Shown: positions 26,870-39,153, counted from the first letter of the stretch. The stretch: DNA of 64,000 bases from Moorella sp. E308F (GCF_006538365.1 NZ_BJKN01000001.1:613639-677638), one strand, 5' to 3'. Notes: generated by a model not told the origin, from the letters alone. Numbers and translations are program-made.

Positions 26870-27658
26870 CTAACTTCCGACTCTTAGCCGGAAATAGGCC
26901 GACCCGGCGGCCAGAAGGCCGGCCAGCAGGAGGAAGATATAGTCAGCCGCCTTAAAATGCAGCTCCCGCATCCGGGTACGGCCTTTACCACCCTGATAGG
27001 CCCGGGCTTCCATAGCTTCGGCCAGGCCTTCGGCCCGGCGAAAGGCACTGATAAAGAGCGGGATGACCAGAGGCATCAGGTTTTTGATGTGGCTGCCCCG
27101 GAAGGTCGCTCCCCGGGCAACCTGCGCCCGCATAATCCGCTCGGCCTCTTCCAGCAGGGTGGGCACAAACCTGAGGGCCATGGTCAGCATCAGGGCCAGT
27201 TCAGCGGCCGGCAGGCCCAGTTTCTGCCCCGGTCGCAGCAGCCGCTCCAGGCCGTCGGCCAGGGCCAGGGGATCGGTCGTAGCCATGAGTACAGCCGCGG
27301 CCAGGACCAGGAAAAACACCCTGGCCAGGGCCAATAAGCCGTAGTTGAGCCCCTCCCGGGTAATCCTCACCGGCCCCACCACAGCCATTATTTCCCCCGG
27401 GGTAAAGGCTGCCTGAAGGATAAAGATAATTACCAGGAAAACAATAAGCGGCCTCAGCTGGCGCCATATAAAGGCCGGTGCCAGGCCGGCCAAGATTATT
27501 ACCGGTAATATAGCTGCCCCGGTAAGGCTCGCTGCTATACCAGTTGGCGCGGTTAGAAGAGCTATTCCGTAAAGGAGCAAGCCTAGCAGTTTGGCCCGGG
27601 GATCCATGTTATGGATGCTGCTTGTCCCCGGGACATATTGACCCACTTCAATAACCAT
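26870..27658 (-). CDS. ecfT: ECF transporter transmembrane component EcfT
   Basis: A 262-residue integral membrane protein (about six helices) linking the two ATPases to interchangeable substrate-binding S proteins for vitamin uptake. The two coupling motifs with Ala-Arg are seen as QVARGATFRG and EARAYQGG, and the start has SSIHNMDPRAKL. It begins 4 nt after ecfA2. No S component lies in the window, as expected for a shared group II energising module. Confidence 0.94.
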   Translation of the reverse strand: MVIEVGQYVPGTSSIHNMDPRAKLLGLLLYGIALLTAPTGIAASLTGAAILPVIILAGLAPAFIWRQLRPLIVFLVIIFILQAAFTPGEIMAVVGPVRITREGLNYGLLALARVFFLVLAAAVLMATTDPLALADGLERLLRPGQKLGLPAAELALMLTMALRFVPTLLEEAERIMRAQVARGATFRGSHIKNLMPLVIPLFISAFRRAEGLAEAMEARAYQGGKGRTRMRELHFKAADYIFLLLAGLLAAGSAYFRLRVGS

Positions 27659-27662
27659 AAGG

Positions 27663-28514
27663 CTAAGCCCCCAGCCAGGCCAAGATGGCTTCCCGGGCCT
27701 CGGTCAACGTTAGGACTTCCATGGTGACCGGGGCTCCCTGGCGACGCAGCTCCTGCATCAGGCGGGTGAGGGGCGGAGGGATAAGACCATAGGATCTTAA
27801 GGCTTCGCCCTGGCGGAAAATTTCCCGCGGCGTACCCTGGAGAGCCACCCGCCCCCGGTGTAATACTATAACCTGCCGGGCCAGTTCGGCCACTTCGGCC
27901 ATATTATGAGAGATAAGGACTACTGCCTTCCCGGGCCGGCGGTAAAAGGCCCTGATTACATTGAGTATCTGTTCCCGGCCGGCCGGGTCCAGACCGGCCG
28001 TCGGCTCATCTAGGATTAGAACCTCCGGCTCCATGGCCAGGATCCCGGCAATGGCTACCCGCCGTTGCTGTCCCCCGCTTAAGCTAAAGGGGGAACGCCC
28101 ACTCACCCTTTGCGGCTCCAAGCCTACAGCACGGAGGGCCGCCTTGACCCTGGCTTCGAGCCCGGTACCGTTAAGGCCCATGTTCCTGGGGCCAAAGGCT
28201 ACATCTTCAGCCACCGTTTCGGCAAAAAGTTGCTGCTCCGGCTGTTGAAAGACCATGCCCACCCTCTGCCAGGATAAGGTATCTTTCCCTTTACCCCGCC
28301 CCCGGACCGGTCGCCCGTCCAGGGTAACCCGGCCTGCCGTCGGTTCCAGCAGGCCGGCCATAAGCATGGCCAGGGTTGATTTCCCCGAACCCCCGGCCCC
28401 GGTAATCGCCAGGAAATCACCCGGGGAGACTTTGATATTGATGTTTTCCAACACCGGTAACTGCCTGCCGGCTACTCTGTAGGCAAAACTTACTTCCTGG
28501 AGGCCAATTTCCAT
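27663..28514 (-). CDS. ecfA2: ECF transporter ATP-binding protein EcfA2
   Basis: A 283-residue ABC ATPase, one half of the EcfA1-EcfA2 motor. Walker A is GAGGSGKST, the Q-loop is [10 protein letters not shown], the signature is SLSGGQQRR and Walker B is [13 protein letters not shown] set the start at the ATG at 28514 ([10 protein letters not shown]); the frame is open 113 codons further upstream, but that part is the ecfA1 gene in another frame. It overlaps ecfA1 by 25 nt. Confidence 0.93.
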   Translation of the reverse strand: MEIGLQEVSFAYRVAGRQLPVLENINIKVSPGDFLAITGAGGSGKSTLAMLMAGLLEPTAGRVTLDGRPVRGRGKGKDTLSWQRVGMVFQQPEQQLFAETVAEDVAFGPRNMGLNGTGLEARVKAALRAVGLEPQRVSGRSPFSLSGGQQRRVAIAGILAMEPEVLILDEPTAGLDPAGREQILNVIRAFYRRPGKAVVLISHNMAEVAELARQVIVLHRGRVALQGTPREIFRQGEALRSYGLIPPPLTRLMQELRRQGAPVTMEVLTLTEAREAILAWLGA

Positions 28515-29320
28515 AGGGCCCGGGCCATCTCCTCCACTGTGACTAAATTGGCCGGTAATTTTAGCCCTGCCTGCCTTAAGCTCTTGCCCAGGGCAACAGT
28601 TACCGGCGCCTTTAGCCCTGCTGCCGCCAGCCTCTCCTCCTGCTGCAGCACTTCTGCAGGCGGGCCGGCCAAAAGTATGCGCCCGGCATTCAGGACCAGC
28701 ATCCGTTCTGCCAGGGCCGCCTCTTCCATAAGGTGGGTTATAAGGATAACGGCCAGCCCTTTTTCCCGGCGTAAATCCAGTACTTTCTTGAGCACTTCCT
28801 CCCGGGCTACCGGGTCCAGCATGGCCGTAGCCTCGTCCAGCACCAGATAACACGGTTCCATGGCCAGGACGCCGGCCAGGGCCAGGCGCTGTTTCTGCCC
28901 TCCGGATAGGTGGTGGGGGGGCCTGGTCCTTAAATCTGCCAGCTCCACGGCCTCCAGGGCGGCCGCAACCCGCTGCCTGATTACAGCCGGTGGCAGGCCC
29001 AGATTTTCCAGCCCGAAGGCCACATCATCTTCGACGGTAGCGGCCACCAGCTGGTTGTCAGGGTCCTGGAAAACCATCCCTACCCGGCGGCGAATCTCTA
29101 CCAGGGAAGCTTCGTCACCGGTGTCCAGCCCGTCTACCAGGACACGGCCTTCCCCGGGGCGGAGCAGGCCGTTTAATAGCCGGGCCAGGGTTGATTTGCC
29201 GGAACCGTTGGGGCCAGTGACGGCCACAAATTCCCCCGGCTTGATGGTTAAACTTATATTTTCCAGGACCGGTTCGGTAGTTCCCGGGTAGAAAAAAGTG
29301 ACGCCCCGGACCTCGATCAT
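28490..29320 (-). CDS. ecfA1: ECF transporter ATP-binding protein EcfA1
   Basis: A 276-residue ABC ATPase, partner of EcfA2. Walker A is GPNGSGKST, the Q-loop [10 protein letters not shown], the signature LSGGQKQR and Walker [13 protein letters not shown]. It starts 3 nt after the rplQ stop, so vitamin-transport capacity is tied to ribosomal protein transcription. Confidence 0.94.
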   Translation of the reverse strand: MIEVRGVTFFYPGTTEPVLENISLTIKPGEFVAVTGPNGSGKSTLARLLNGLLRPGEGRVLVDGLDTGDEASLVEIRRRVGMVFQDPDNQLVAATVEDDVAFGLENLGLPPAVIRQRVAAALEAVELADLRTRPPHHLSGGQKQRLALAGVLAMEPCYLVLDEATAMLDPVAREEVLKKVLDLRREKGLAVILITHLMEEAALAERMLVLNAGRILLAGPPAEVLQQEERLAAAGLKAPVTVALGKSLRQAGLKLPANLVTVEEMARALWKLASRK

Positions 29321-29323
29321 CGC

Positions 29324-29662
29324 TTAAACCAGTTCAATGCGGACCATGGGCGCGCCGTCACCCCGCCGGAAGCCGGTCTTAATTATCCGGGTATAGCCGC
29401 CGTTTTTATCCTGATAGCGCGGGCCGATTTCTTTAAATAATTTGGTAACCACGTCTTCATCCAGCAGGTAGGCCAGGGCCTGGCGCCGGGCATGGAGGTC
29501 GCCCCTTTTGCCCAGGGTAATCATTTTCTCGGCCAGGCTTTTTAGTTCTTTAGCCCGCATTTCTGTAGTTTCTATTTTACCTTCCCGCAAAAAGGAAGTG
29601 ACGATATTGCGCAGCATCATTTTCCGGTGGCCGGACAGGCGACCTAATTTCCGGTAACCCAT
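29324..29662 (-). CDS. rplQ: 50S ribosomal protein L17
   Basis: 112 residues with [18 protein letters not shown] at the start and the C-terminal [20 protein letters not shown]. It is the last ribosomal gene of the alpha operon, 15 nt after rpoA. Confidence 0.97.
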   Translation of the reverse strand: MGYRKLGRLSGHRKMMLRNIVTSFLREGKIETTEMRAKELKSLAEKMITLGKRGDLHARRQALAYLLDEDVVTKLFKEIGPRYQDKNGGYTRIIKTGFRRGDGAPMVRIELV

Positions 29663-29677
29663 CTAAATGTCACCCCT

Positions 29678-30619
29678 TTACCCATCACTCTGTCGCAGGG
29701 ACAGGCCCAGTTCCGCGAGCTTTTGCGTAACTTCTTCCAGGGATTTTTTGCCCAGGTTGCGTACCTTCATCATATCTTCTTCGGTACGCTGCAAAAGCTC
29801 GCCAACGGTATTAATGCCCGCCCGCTTCAGGCAGTTGTAAGAACGCACCGATAGATCAAGTTCCTCAATGGACATGTCCATGAGGCGATCCCGGCTTTCT
29901 TCTTCTTTCTCAACCATGGTTACTTCGTCGCTGACGCGCTCCGTTAAACCTAAAAAGAGACGCATGTGTTCGATAAGAATTTTGGCTGCCGAGCTCACTG
30001 CCTCATCGGGGGCAATAGTACCGTCAGTCCATACCTCCAGGGTAAGTTTATCGTAGTCAGTAACCTGTCCTACCCGGGTGTTTTCCACCTGATAGTTCAC
30101 TTTATGGACTGGCGAAAAGAGGGAATCGACGGGAATAATCCCGATGGGCTGGTCCTCTTTTTTATTTTTTTCCGCACTGACATAACCCCGCCCTTTTTCT
30201 ACCGTCATTTCAATAAACAGGCGGCCGCCTTTTTCTATGGTGGCAATGTGCAGGTCGGGGTTTAAGACCTCAACGTCAGCATCAGTAATAATATCGGCAG
30301 CTGTAACCTCGCCTTCGCCCTCAGCCTCAATTCTTATTACCTTGGGTTCATCGCTGTGGAGCTTCAGGGCCAGGGACTTGAGGTTTAAAATAATCTCTGT
30401 GGTATCCTCGACGACACCGGGAATGGTGGAAAACTCATGGAGGACCCCTTCAATTTTGACCGTGGTTACAGCAGCACCGGGCAGTGAGGAGAGAAGAATC
30501 CGCCGCAGGGAATTACCCAGAGTGATTCCATAACCCCGCTCCAGGGGCTCGACTACAAACCGCCCGTACTTATTGGACATTTCCAGGCACTCAATCCTGG
30601 GCCTTTCAATTTCGAGCAT
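29678..30619 (-). CDS. rpoA: RNA polymerase alpha subunit
   Basis: A 313-residue subunit. The N-terminal dimerisation domain (1-230, with [20 protein letters not shown]-type sequence) is joined by a short acidic linker to the C-terminal domain (about 250-310, [19 protein letters not shown] and [12 protein letters not shown]) that contacts UP elements and activators. Between rpsD and rplQ as in nearly all bacteria. Confidence 0.98.
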   Translation of the reverse strand: MLEIERPRIECLEMSNKYGRFVVEPLERGYGITLGNSLRRILLSSLPGAAVTTVKIEGVLHEFSTIPGVVEDTTEIILNLKSLALKLHSDEPKVIRIEAEGEGEVTAADIITDADVEVLNPDLHIATIEKGGRLFIEMTVEKGRGYVSAEKNKKEDQPIGIIPVDSLFSPVHKVNYQVENTRVGQVTDYDKLTLEVWTDGTIAPDEAVSSAAKILIEHMRLFLGLTERVSDEVTMVEKEEESRDRLMDMSIEELDLSVRSYNCLKRAGINTVGELLQRTEEDMMKVRNLGKKSLEEVTQKLAELGLSLRQSDG

Positions 30620-30657
30620 TGTTCCCCTCCTTCTCGTGAGCTCATCCAGCCTGCATC

Positions 30658-31284
30658 TTACTTGGAGTAAAGCTCAACGATGAGGTGTTCTTGCACCGGC
30701 ACATCAATCTGTTCCCGCGTCGGCAGGGAGAGGACGTGCCCTTCTAAAGCTGCCGGGTCAGCTTTAAGCCAGGCCGGGACCGTCCGGTGGGCTGCCGCCG
30801 CGGCAATCTCTTTGAAAAGGGGACTCTCCTTGCTCTTTTCCCGGACGGCAATGATATCACCAGGCCGGACCAGGTAGGAAGGGATACTCACCTTCTGGCC
30901 ATTTACCGTAAAATGGCCGTGCCGGACTAATTGCCTCGCCTGGGCACGGGAATCGGCAAAACCCAGGCGATAAACAACATTGTCCAGGCGCCTCTCCAGC
31001 AGGATAAGCAGGTTTTCACCGGTAACGCCTTTCATGCGCTCGGCCTTCTCAAAGTAGTTGCTGAACTGGCGTTCCAGGACGCCGTAAATGCGGCGGGCCT
31101 TCTGCTTTTCCCTTAGCTGCAGGCCGTATTCGGAAAGCTTTTTCCTGGTCTGGCCGTGCTGGCCGGGGGCATAGGACCGCCGGGCCACAGCACATTTATC
31201 AGAATAGCAGCGATCGCCTTTCAGGAAAAGCTTCATGCCTTCCCGCCGGCACAGGCGACAGGTAGCATCTTTATACCTTGCCAA
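30658..31284 (-). CDS. rpsD: 30S ribosomal protein S4, zinc-binding form
   Basis: A 208-residue assembly-initiating protein of the small subunit. The N-terminus holds four cysteines (C9, C12, C26, C31, in CRLCRREG and CYSDKCAVA), a zinc site present in many thermophile and Firmicute S4 proteins. The S4 RNA-binding domain follows ([20 protein letters not shown]). In the alpha operon between rpsK and rpoA. Confidence 0.97.
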   Translation of the reverse strand: MARYKDATCRLCRREGMKLFLKGDRCYSDKCAVARRSYAPGQHGQTRKKLSEYGLQLREKQKARRIYGVLERQFSNYFEKAERMKGVTGENLLILLERRLDNVVYRLGFADSRAQARQLVRHGHFTVNGQKVSIPSYLVRPGDIIAVREKSKESPLFKEIAAAAAHRTVPAWLKADPAALEGHVLSLPTREQIDVPVQEHLIVELYSK

Positions 31285-31354
31285 AGTATTACCTCCTCTG
31301 CAAGTCGCATGCTTCTTAACGACGACGTGTTCTTGCGACCTTTAAAAGCTCCTG

Positions 31355-31744
31355 TTACACTCGCCGCCGCTTGGGAGGCCGGCAGCCGTTGTGGGGAATC
31401 GGGGTTACATCTTTAATTACGCTAACCTCAAGCCCAGCGGCCTGCAGGGAACGAATGGCAGCTTCCCGGCCGGCTCCCGGACCTTTTACGTAGCACTCTA
31501 CTTCGCGCATGCCATGTTCCATAGCCTGCCTGGCAGCTGCTTCGGCCGCCATTTGAGCGGCAAAAGGTGTGCTCTTGCGGGAACCTTTAAACCCCACGGT
31601 ACCGGCACTGGCCCAGGCAATAGTGTTACCATTTTTATCGGTGATGGTTACCAGGGTATTGTTAAAGGTTGATTTAATATGGGCCACGCCGCTTTCAATA
31701 TTTTTACGTTCGCGCCGGCGTGGCCGGGTAGTTTTCCTTGGCAT
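31355..31744 (-). CDS. rpsK: 30S ribosomal protein S11
   Basis: 129 residues with the family motifs [15 protein letters not shown] and [11 protein letters not shown] and the C-terminal [13 protein letters not shown]. It forms part of the platform near the mRNA exit. It lies 12 nt after rpsM; the 70-base gap to rpsD carries only the rpsD ribosome site. Confidence 0.97.
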   Translation of the reverse strand: MPRKTTRPRRRERKNIESGVAHIKSTFNNTLVTITDKNGNTIAWASAGTVGFKGSRKSTPFAAQMAAEAAARQAMEHGMREVECYVKGPGAGREAAIRSLQAAGLEVSVIKDVTPIPHNGCRPPKRRRV

Positions 31745-31756
31745 AGCTTCTCCCCC

Positions 31757-32128
31757 TTACTTCTTGCGCCGCACGCCCACAGTCTTGCGGGGTCCTTTAC
31801 GCGTACGGGCATTGGTTTTGGTGCGCTGGCCGCGTACCGGCAGCCCCCGACGATGACGCAGGCCACGGTAGCAACCTATTTCCATCAATCGCTTGATATT
31901 TAACGCTACCTCCCGGCGCAAATCCCCTTCGACCGTTAAATTTTTATCTATATATTCGCGTAGCCGGCTTACTTCTTCTTCCGTTAGATCCCTTACCCTG
32001 GTATCAGGGTTAACGGCTGTCGCAGCCAGGATTTTATTTGCCGTTGGCCGGCCAATGCCATAAATATAAGTCAGGGCAATTTCCACCCGCTTATCCCGGG
32101 GAAGGTCTACCCCGGCAATCCTTGCCAT
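31757..32128 (-). CDS. rpsM: 30S ribosomal protein S13
   Basis: 123 residues, with [22 protein letters not shown] and the basic tail [16 protein letters not shown] that reaches tRNA in the decoding region. Between rpmJ and rpsK as usual. Confidence 0.97.
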   Translation of the reverse strand: MARIAGVDLPRDKRVEIALTYIYGIGRPTANKILAATAVNPDTRVRDLTEEEVSRLREYIDKNLTVEGDLRREVALNIKRLMEIGCYRGLRHRRGLPVRGQRTKTNARTRKGPRKTVGVRRKK

Positions 32129-32146
32129 TTACGCCTTACCCCCTGT

Positions 32147-32260
32147 CTATCCCTGTTTTTGCTTGTGCTTGGGATTTTCGCAAATAACCATAATTCTACC
32201 CTTGCGTTTTATGATCTTGCATTTTTCACAAATAGGCCGCACTGAAGGCTTGACTTTCAA
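32147..32260 (-). CDS. rpmJ: 50S ribosomal protein L36, zinc type
   Basis: A 37-residue protein beginning [15 protein letters not shown] with C11, C14, C27 and H32 forming the zinc site (CEKC, then CENPKH). The start is TTG behind GGGAGGG. It lies 16 nt after infA and before rpsM, its normal place. Confidence 0.96.
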   Translation of the reverse strand: MKVKPSVRPICEKCKIIKRKGRIMVICENPKHKQKQG

Positions 32261-32276
32261 ACTAAACCCTCCCAGA

Positions 32277-32495
32277 TTATTTATAGCGGTAAACGATGCG
32301 TCCCCGGTTGAGATCATAGGGTGACAATTCCACCATTACCCGGTCGCCCGGCAAAATACGGATAAAGTTCATCCGGATCTTACCGGAGACATGGGCCAGC
32401 ACCCGGTGCCCATTGGCCAGCTCTACCCGAAACATGGCATTGGGCAGGGGTTCGATCACCGTGCCTTCAACTTCAATGACATCCTCTTTGGCCAA
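32277..32495 (-). CDS. infA: Translation initiation factor IF-1
   Basis: A 72-residue OB-fold protein that binds the ribosomal A site during initiation. Motifs seen are [38 protein letters not shown] and the end RGRIVYRYK. Preceded by a KOW-domain gene and followed by rpmJ. Confidence 0.98.
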   Translation of the reverse strand: MAKEDVIEVEGTVIEPLPNAMFRVELANGHRVLAHVSGKIRMNFIRILPGDRVMVELSPYDLNRGRIVYRYK

Positions 32496-32510
32496 ATAAA
32501 CCCCTCCTTA

Positions 32511-32810
32511 TCAAGCCTGCTCAGTCTCTAAGAGCTGGGCAATAGCCCGTCGTACTTCGGCATCGGTAACTACTTCTCCCTGTTTTAACCGGTCAGCAAT
32601 AGCCGTCGCTACCCGGTTAACCGCCTGGACATGGAGGACGTTTTTCAGTTTAGGTTTACTGGTACGTCGTAAACGGCCGTCAACAAGATAAACCCGGCTG
32701 GGCCCGGCCAGCTGCCAGACCAGAAAAGGTCGCCCCCGGTCGCGCCCAGCCCGGGAATATACCAGTTGCCCCACCTTTAGTTCACCTGCCGGCATAACCT
32801 TCGCCTCCAC
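32511..32810 (-). CDS. KOW-domain RNA-binding protein (L14e-like)
   Basis: A 99-residue protein with an N-terminal KOW-type barrel (ELKVGQLVYSRAGRDRGRPF, residues 10-30) resembling archaeal/eukaryotic L14e, then a basic strand (GRLRRTSKPKLKN) and a short helical C-terminus. Members sit between map and infA in many clostridia and are annotated KOW domain-containing RNA-binding proteins; a ribosome-associated role is likely but not proven. Confidence 0.85.
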   Translation of the reverse strand: MEAKVMPAGELKVGQLVYSRAGRDRGRPFLVWQLAGPSRVYLVDGRLRRTSKPKLKNVLHVQAVNRVATAIADRLKQGEVVTDAEVRRAIAQLLETEQA

Positions 32811-32817
32811 CTGCCAG

Positions 32818-34235
<1,418 letters not shown>

Positions 34236-35498
34236 TTACTTCATAAAGCCCTGATAGTGCCGCAACAACAGGTGGGACTCCAGCTGTTTCATGGTTTCCA
34301 GGGCCACACCGACTACAATCAGGAGGGAAGTGCCCCCGAAATATACGTTAATGCCGGTAGCGGCCATCAGGATATTGGGCAGCACGGCGATAAAGGCCAG
34401 GAAAATCGCCCCTGCCAGGGTTATCCGGGTTAAGATCCGTTCAATATATTCAGCAGTCGGCCGGCCGGGTCTCAAGCCCGGGATGAAGCCGCCGTACTTT
34501 TTCATGTTATCGGCCACATCCTGCGGGTTAAAGGTCACAGCCGTATAGAAATAGGTGAAGAAGATGATCAGCAACGCATAAAGGATCATATAGAAAGCCG
34601 ACCGCGGGTCAAAAAACCTTACTATAGCCTGGGCCAGGCTGCTGTGGGGAAACCAGGAAGCCAGGGTGCTGGGAAAGAGCAGGATAGACATGGCGAAGAT
34701 CACAGGAATAACCCCGGCCTGGTTGACCTTTAACGGGATGTGGGTACTCTGGCCGCCGTAAATCCGCCGGCCCACCACCCTCTTGGCATACTGCACGGTA
34801 ATCCGGCGTTCCCCTTGTTGCATGGCCACTACTGCGGCAATGATTACCACGGCAATAATGGCAAAGAGGATTAACGAAATGATACTTACCTCTCCGGAAG
34901 TGAGGTACTGGTAGAGACTAACAGCACCAGCCGGCAGGCGGGAAACAATCCCGGCGAAGATAATCAGGGAAATGCCGTTACCAATACCCTTTTCCGTAAT
35001 TAATTCCCCCAGCCACATGAGGAAGGCCGTACCTGCTGTAAGCATTACCGCTACCACCAGGTAATTGTGCAGGCCTGGTCTTAAGAAAGCCCCCGAGCGC
35101 GCGAGATACAGGGCCATACCCAGGGCCTGAAGGAGGCCTAAAATAACCGTCCCGTAACGGGTATACTGGACGATCTTTTTGCGCCCTTCGATATCCTCTT
35201 TGGCCAGCCGTTCCAGGGCTGGAATGACCACCGTCAGGAGCTGCATGATAATCGAGGCATTGATATAGGGCATAATGCCCATGGCAAACACGGTAAATCG
35301 CTTAAAGGCCCCGCCGGAAATAACGTCAAAAAAACCCAATATCGTACCGCCCCGAACTAATTCCTGCAGGACGGCATTATTGATTCCAGGGAGGGGCACA
35401 TGGGCGCCAAGGCGGAAGACGATAAACATCATCAGGGTAAAAAATATCTTCTTCCGCAGGTCTTCCAGCTTCCAGGCGCTGGCCAGGGTGTTTAACAC
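34236..35498 (-). CDS. secY: Protein translocase subunit SecY
   Basis: A 420-residue ten-helix channel protein of the Sec translocon. Recognisable parts are the N-terminal KIFFTLMMFIVFRLGAHVPLPGIN, the plug-region ISGGAFKRFTVFAMGIMPYI and the cytoplasmic loop QQGERRITVQYAKR. It partners SecE at 59483-59716. It abuts rplO directly (no intergenic base). Confidence 0.97.
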   Translation of the reverse strand: MLNTLASAWKLEDLRKKIFFTLMMFIVFRLGAHVPLPGINNAVLQELVRGGTILGFFDVISGGAFKRFTVFAMGIMPYINASIIMQLLTVVIPALERLAKEDIEGRKKIVQYTRYGTVILGLLQALGMALYLARSGAFLRPGLHNYLVVAVMLTAGTAFLMWLGELITEKGIGNGISLIIFAGIVSRLPAGAVSLYQYLTSGEVSIISLILFAIIAVVIIAAVVAMQQGERRITVQYAKRVVGRRIYGGQSTHIPLKVNQAGVIPVIFAMSILLFPSTLASWFPHSSLAQAIVRFFDPRSAFYMILYALLIIFFTYFYTAVTFNPQDVADNMKKYGGFIPGLRPGRPTAEYIERILTRITLAGAIFLAFIAVLPNILMAATGINVYFGGTSLLIVVGVALETMKQLESHLLLRHYQGFMK

Positions 35499-35948
35499 TT
35501 ACATCACCTCAACTTTGCCGCCGGCAGCCTCAATTTTGGCAATGGCCTGGCGGCTGGCAGCCTGAACCCTGACGGTCAGGGGCTTGGTTATTTCACCATC
35601 GCCCAGGATTTTGACGCCGTTCCTGGCCTGCTTGACCAGGCCGGCCCGGGCCAGGACCTCCGGCGTCACTACAGTATCCGGTTCAAAGCGTTCCAGTTCG
35701 CCGACATTAATGACCGTTAACTCGCGGGCAAATTTATTGGTGAAGCCCCTTTTGGGAAGACGGCGGCTTAAGGGCATCTGGCCACCTTCAAAGCCCCGGC
35801 GGACACCGCCCCCGGAGCGGGCTTTTTGCCCTTTATGGCCACGGCCGGAAGTTTTGCCCAAGCCGGACCCGATACCCCGTCCTACCCGGGTAGGTTTAAA
35901 CCTGGAGCCAGGTGCTGGATGTAACTCATGCAGGCGCACCCCTGTCAC
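35499..35948 (-). CDS. rplO: 50S ribosomal protein L15
   Basis: 149 residues, with [20 protein letters not shown], the Gly/Arg-rich region ([13 protein letters not shown]) that penetrates 23S rRNA, and the C-terminal [15 protein letters not shown]. Immediately precedes secY. Confidence 0.97.
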   Translation of the reverse strand: MTGVRLHELHPAPGSRFKPTRVGRGIGSGLGKTSGRGHKGQKARSGGGVRRGFEGGQMPLSRRLPKRGFTNKFARELTVINVGELERFEPDTVVTPEVLARAGLVKQARNGVKILGDGEITKPLTVRVQAASRQAIAKIEAAGGKVEVM

Positions 35949-35951
35949 CTC

Positions 35952-36140
35952 CTATTCTACTTCCTCGCACTTAACCAGGTGTGCCAGCTTTTTTATCTGG
36001 CCCCTGACAGCCGGTGTATCAGGGCGGATAATTTCCGCATGTAGTTTCTTAAGACCCAGTGCGCGGGCCGTCTTCCTTTCCGTTTCCGGTCGACCAATTA
36101 AGCTTTTTACCAGGGTAATCTTCAAATTTGCCAATGCCAA
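35952..36140 (-). CDS. rpmD: 50S ribosomal protein L30
   Basis: A 62-residue small-form L30, with LKITLVKSLIGRPETERKTA and GLKKLHAEIIRPDTPAVRGQ. It lies 3 nt before rplO and 6 nt after rpsE. Confidence 0.96.
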   Translation of the reverse strand: MALANLKITLVKSLIGRPETERKTARALGLKKLHAEIIRPDTPAVRGQIKKLAHLVKCEEVE

Positions 36141-36146
36141 CTCCTC

Positions 36147-36647
36147 CTAGCCAAGCAGCTCGGCCACAGTTTTACCCCGGAGGCGGGCTACGTCTTCAGC
36201 TCTCTTAAGACCCTTTAAACCTTCTAGGGCGGCATAGACGACGTTATTGGGGTTGGCCGATCCCAGGCTCTTGGTCAAAATATCCCTGATTCCGGCAGCT
36301 TCCAGGACCGCCCGTACCGGTCCCCCGGCAATAACTCCGGTACCGGGGGCTGCAGGTTTAAGCAAAACTTTCCCCGCACCAAAATGGCCTATAATTTCGT
36401 GGGGAATGGTCGTGCCCACCATCGGTACTTTAATGAGATTCTTTTTGGCATCTTCAATACCCTTACGGATGGCTTCCGGCACTTCACTGGCCTTGCCCAG
36501 GCCCGCACCTACATGGCCTTTACCGTCACCAACAACTACCAGGGCAGAAAAACTAAAGCGCCGGCCACCCTTTACGACTTTAGCTACACGGTTGATATGG
36601 ACGACTTTTTCCGTTAACTCCAGGTCCTTGTTTTCAACGCGCGCCAT
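36147..36647 (-). CDS. rpsE: 30S ribosomal protein S5
   Basis: 166 residues, with the S5 double-strand RNA-binding motif ([19 protein letters not shown]) and the C-terminal [19 protein letters not shown]. It contributes to decoding accuracy and lies near the mRNA entry channel. Confidence 0.97.
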   Translation of the reverse strand: MARVENKDLELTEKVVHINRVAKVVKGGRRFSFSALVVVGDGKGHVGAGLGKASEVPEAIRKGIEDAKKNLIKVPMVGTTIPHEIIGHFGAGKVLLKPAAPGTGVIAGGPVRAVLEAAGIRDILTKSLGSANPNNVVYAALEGLKGLKRAEDVARLRGKTVAELLG

Positions 36648-36665
36648 TTTTCCCCTCCTTCCCTT

Positions 36666-37031
36666 TTAAAATTCCAGCCCTGCTTCTCGGGCGCCTTCGG
36701 CCAGGGCAGCTATACGGCCATGGTAAATATTGCCGCCCCGGTCAAAAACAACTTTTTTAATCCCTTTAGCCAGGGCTTTCTGAGCGATAAGTTCGCCCAC
36801 CTTCCTGGCGGCAGCTTTATTCCCGGTAGCTTCCAGGTCTTTTAATGCCGGGTCAAGGGTTGAAGCAGCCACCAGGGTTATACCCCGGGTATCGTCTACC
36901 ACCTGGGCGTAGATATGGCGCAGGCTGCGGTAGACACTCAAACGGGGCCGTTCAGGAGTGCCCATTATACGCCGCCGCACCCGCAGGTGCTTCCGCTGCC
37001 GCGTGAGTTTGCGGTCTATCTTCTTGAACAT
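36666..37031 (-). CDS. rplR: 50S ribosomal protein L18
   Basis: 121 residues binding 5S rRNA. Family motifs are [20 protein letters not shown] and the end [20 protein letters not shown]. Between rplF and rpsE. Confidence 0.97.
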   Translation of the reverse strand: MFKKIDRKLTRQRKHLRVRRRIMGTPERPRLSVYRSLRHIYAQVVDDTRGITLVAASTLDPALKDLEATGNKAAARKVGELIAQKALAKGIKKVVFDRGGNIYHGRIAALAEGAREAGLEF

Positions 37032-37042
37032 TCCTTTACCCC

Positions 37043-37594
37043 CTATTTTTTACCGCCCTTGGCGCCAGTCTTACCAACTTTGCGCCGGATATACTCATCT
37101 TCATACTTAATACCTTTACCCTTGTAGGGCTCCGGGGGACGGACGTCGCGAATATTGGCCGCCAGTGCCCCTACCGCTTCTTTGTCAATGCCTTTAACAA
37201 TTATTTTGTTGGGGGCCGGCACTTCAATCTCCAGCCCTTCTCCCGGCACTATTTCTACTGGATGGGAATAGCCTACCGTCAGCACCAGTTTGTTCCCCTG
37301 CTTGGCGGCACGGTAGCCTACCCCCACCAGTTCCAGGCTTTTTTGAAAGCCCTTGGTGACACCATCAACCATATTTTGCAACAGGGCCCGGGAAAGACCA
37401 TGCAGGGCGCGGTGGGGTTTGGCATCCGAGGGACGGTTGACCTGCAATACATCCCCTTCCCGGCTAATGGTAATCTCGGCTGGGAACTGGCGGGTAAGTT
37501 TTCCCCTGGGGCCCTTTACCGTTACCGTATTGCCGTCAATGTTTACTTCTACCCCTGCCGGTACCTGCACCGGCTTTCTGCCTATACGTGACAC
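37043..37594 (-). CDS. rplF: 50S ribosomal protein L6
   Basis: 183 residues, two repeated L6 domains. It starts [17 protein letters not shown] and carries the signature [14 protein letters not shown] near the C-terminus. Located near the factor-binding stalk base. Confidence 0.97.
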   Translation of the reverse strand: MSRIGRKPVQVPAGVEVNIDGNTVTVKGPRGKLTRQFPAEITISREGDVLQVNRPSDAKPHRALHGLSRALLQNMVDGVTKGFQKSLELVGVGYRAAKQGNKLVLTVGYSHPVEIVPGEGLEIEVPAPNKIIVKGIDKEAVGALAANIRDVRPPEPYKGKGIKYEDEYIRRKVGKTGAKGGKK

Positions 37595-37610
37595 TTAAAC
37601 ACCTCCAGCC

Positions 37611-38003
37611 TTACCAGATGTAACAGATAACTTCGCCGCCGACGCCTTCCCGGCGAGCCTGTTTATCCGTGAGTATCCCTTTGCTGGTAGAAATTATAGC
37701 CACTCCCAGGCCTCCCAGAACTTTAGGGATTTCGCCCTTCCTGGCATAAATCCTTAGCCCCGGGCGGCTGATGCGCTTTATGCCGGTAATAACCTTTTCC
37801 TTGTTGGGCCCATACTTGAGATAAATCCTCAAGGTGCCCTGCTTGTCGTCTTCAATATACTCGTAGTTCTTGATATATCCTTCGTTCTTCATGATTTCAG
37901 CTATAGCCCGCTTCATTTTGGAAGCCGGTACTTCCACCTTCTCCTGGTAGACCATGTTGGCGTTACGAATGCGGGTCAGGAAATCAGCAATGGGATCGGT
38001 CAT
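37611..38003 (-). CDS. rpsH: 30S ribosomal protein S8
   Basis: 130 residues from the ATG at 38003 ([15 protein letters not shown]); a TTG codon directly before could also start. The C-terminus has [20 protein letters not shown], the S8 signature. A key 16S rRNA-binding protein and, in enterics, the translational repressor of the spc operon. Confidence 0.97.
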   Translation of the reverse strand: MTDPIADFLTRIRNANMVYQEKVEVPASKMKRAIAEIMKNEGYIKNYEYIEDDKQGTLRIYLKYGPNKEKVITGIKRISRPGLRIYARKGEIPKVLGGLGVAIISTSKGILTDKQARREGVGGEVICYIW

Positions 38004-38038
38004 CAATTTGAACTACCCCCTTCCTTCTCGTCCCGCAC

Positions 38039-38224
38039 TTACCAGCTGGCTTTCACTATACCAGGAAGCTCTCCCTTGTAGGCCAGCTCGCGGAAACAGA
38101 TACGGCACAGGCCGAACTTCCGCATATAAGCATGGGGACGGCCACAGCGCAGGCAACGGTTATACGCGCGAACCTTAAACTTCTGGGGACGTGCTTGTTT
38201 AACACGTAAAGATTTCTTGGCCAT
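38039..38224 (-). CDS. rpsN: 30S ribosomal protein S14, zinc type Z
   Basis: A 61-residue S14 of the short zinc-binding form, with CLRCG and CRICF forming the metal site ([19 protein letters not shown]). Together with zinc-type L31, L33, L36 and S4 it shows a full set of zinc-dependent ribosomal proteins in the window. Confidence 0.97.
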   Translation of the reverse strand: MAKKSLRVKQARPQKFKVRAYNRCLRCGRPHAYMRKFGLCRICFRELAYKGELPGIVKASW

Positions 38225-38239
38225 GGATTTCCTCCTTCA

Positions 38240-38782
38240 TCATTGTTCCCGGAACGGCATGCCAAAAGCGCGCAGGAGTTCCCGGGCTTCCTCATCGCTT
38301 TTTGCCGTAGTCACCATAGTTATTTCCAGACCCCGGGTTTTGTCGATCTTGTCATATTCAATCTCCGGAAAAATCAGCTGTTCTTTCAGGCCCAGGGAAT
38401 AGTTACCGCGGCCATCAAAGGAATTGGGCGACACGCCCTGGAAATCCCTGACCCGGGGCAGGGCCACATTGATCAGGCGGTCCAGAAACTCGTACATCCT
38501 GTTTCCCCGCAGGGTTACCTTGCAGCCAATACTGTTTCCCTGGCGCAGTTTAAAGGCAGCAATAGATTTTTTGGCCCTGGTAACAATAGGTTTTTGCCCG
38601 GTAATGGCCATCAGGTCCTGGACGGCACCATCAATGGCCTTGGGATTCTGGGTTGCCTCGCCAACACCCATGTTGACAACGATTTTTTCCAGTTTGGGGA
38701 TCTCCATGACATTTTTGTAACCAAATTTTTCCTGTAAGAGCTTACGTATCTCTGTCAGGTATTTTTCCTTCAGTCTAGCCAA
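38240..38782 (-). CDS. rplE: 50S ribosomal protein L5
   Basis: 180 residues binding 5S rRNA and the central protuberance. Motifs are [31 protein letters not shown] and the late [20 protein letters not shown]. Between rplX and rpsN. Confidence 0.97.
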   Translation of the reverse strand: MARLKEKYLTEIRKLLQEKFGYKNVMEIPKLEKIVVNMGVGEATQNPKAIDGAVQDLMAITGQKPIVTRAKKSIAAFKLRQGNSIGCKVTLRGNRMYEFLDRLINVALPRVRDFQGVSPNSFDGRGNYSLGLKEQLIFPEIEYDKIDKTRGLEITMVTTAKSDEEARELLRAFGMPFREQ

Positions 38783-38805
38783 AGCCAGCCCTCCTTTACC
38801 TGGGC

Positions 38806-39138
38806 TTAATCAATTACTTCGCCGCACTTTTTACACACCCGGGTCTTGGTTCCATCGGCCAGAAATTGTTTCCCGATTCGAGTAGGTCGGTTACATTTAT
38901 TGCAAAACAGCATAACATTGCTGCTGGCCACCGGAGCCTCCTTTTCAATAATCCCGCCTTGGGGCATCTTGGGGGTGGGACGGGTGTGCCGTTTAACAAT
39001 GTTTACCCCTTCGACGATGACCCGGCCTTTAGCGCGGTCGACGCTCAATACTTTGCCTTTTTTGCCGGCATCTTTACCGCTAATTACCATGACCAGGTCA
39101 CCTTTTTTAACGTGTACCTTAACTGGGGTCAATTCCAA
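38806..39138 (-). CDS. rplX: 50S ribosomal protein L24
   Basis: 110 residues with an N-terminal KOW domain ([20 protein letters not shown]) and the C-terminal Cys pairs CNKC and CKKC seen in many Firmicute L24 proteins. The first TTG is only 4 bases after GGAGG; a second TTG two codons later has a better 10-base spacing and may be the true start. Confidence 0.95.
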   Translation of the reverse strand: MELTPVKVHVKKGDLVMVISGKDAGKKGKVLSVDRAKGRVIVEGVNIVKRHTRPTPKMPQGGIIEKEAPVASSNVMLFCNKCNRPTRIGKQFLADGTKTRVCKKCGEVID

Positions 39139-39153
39139 GCCACCTCCCTTTTC

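Noticed and set aside
28515-28853. An N-terminal extension of EcfA2 by 113 residues
   Set aside because: The extension is the ecfA1 gene read in another frame and is Gly/Pro/Arg-rich. The ATG at 28514 begins exactly where ABC ATPases begin.
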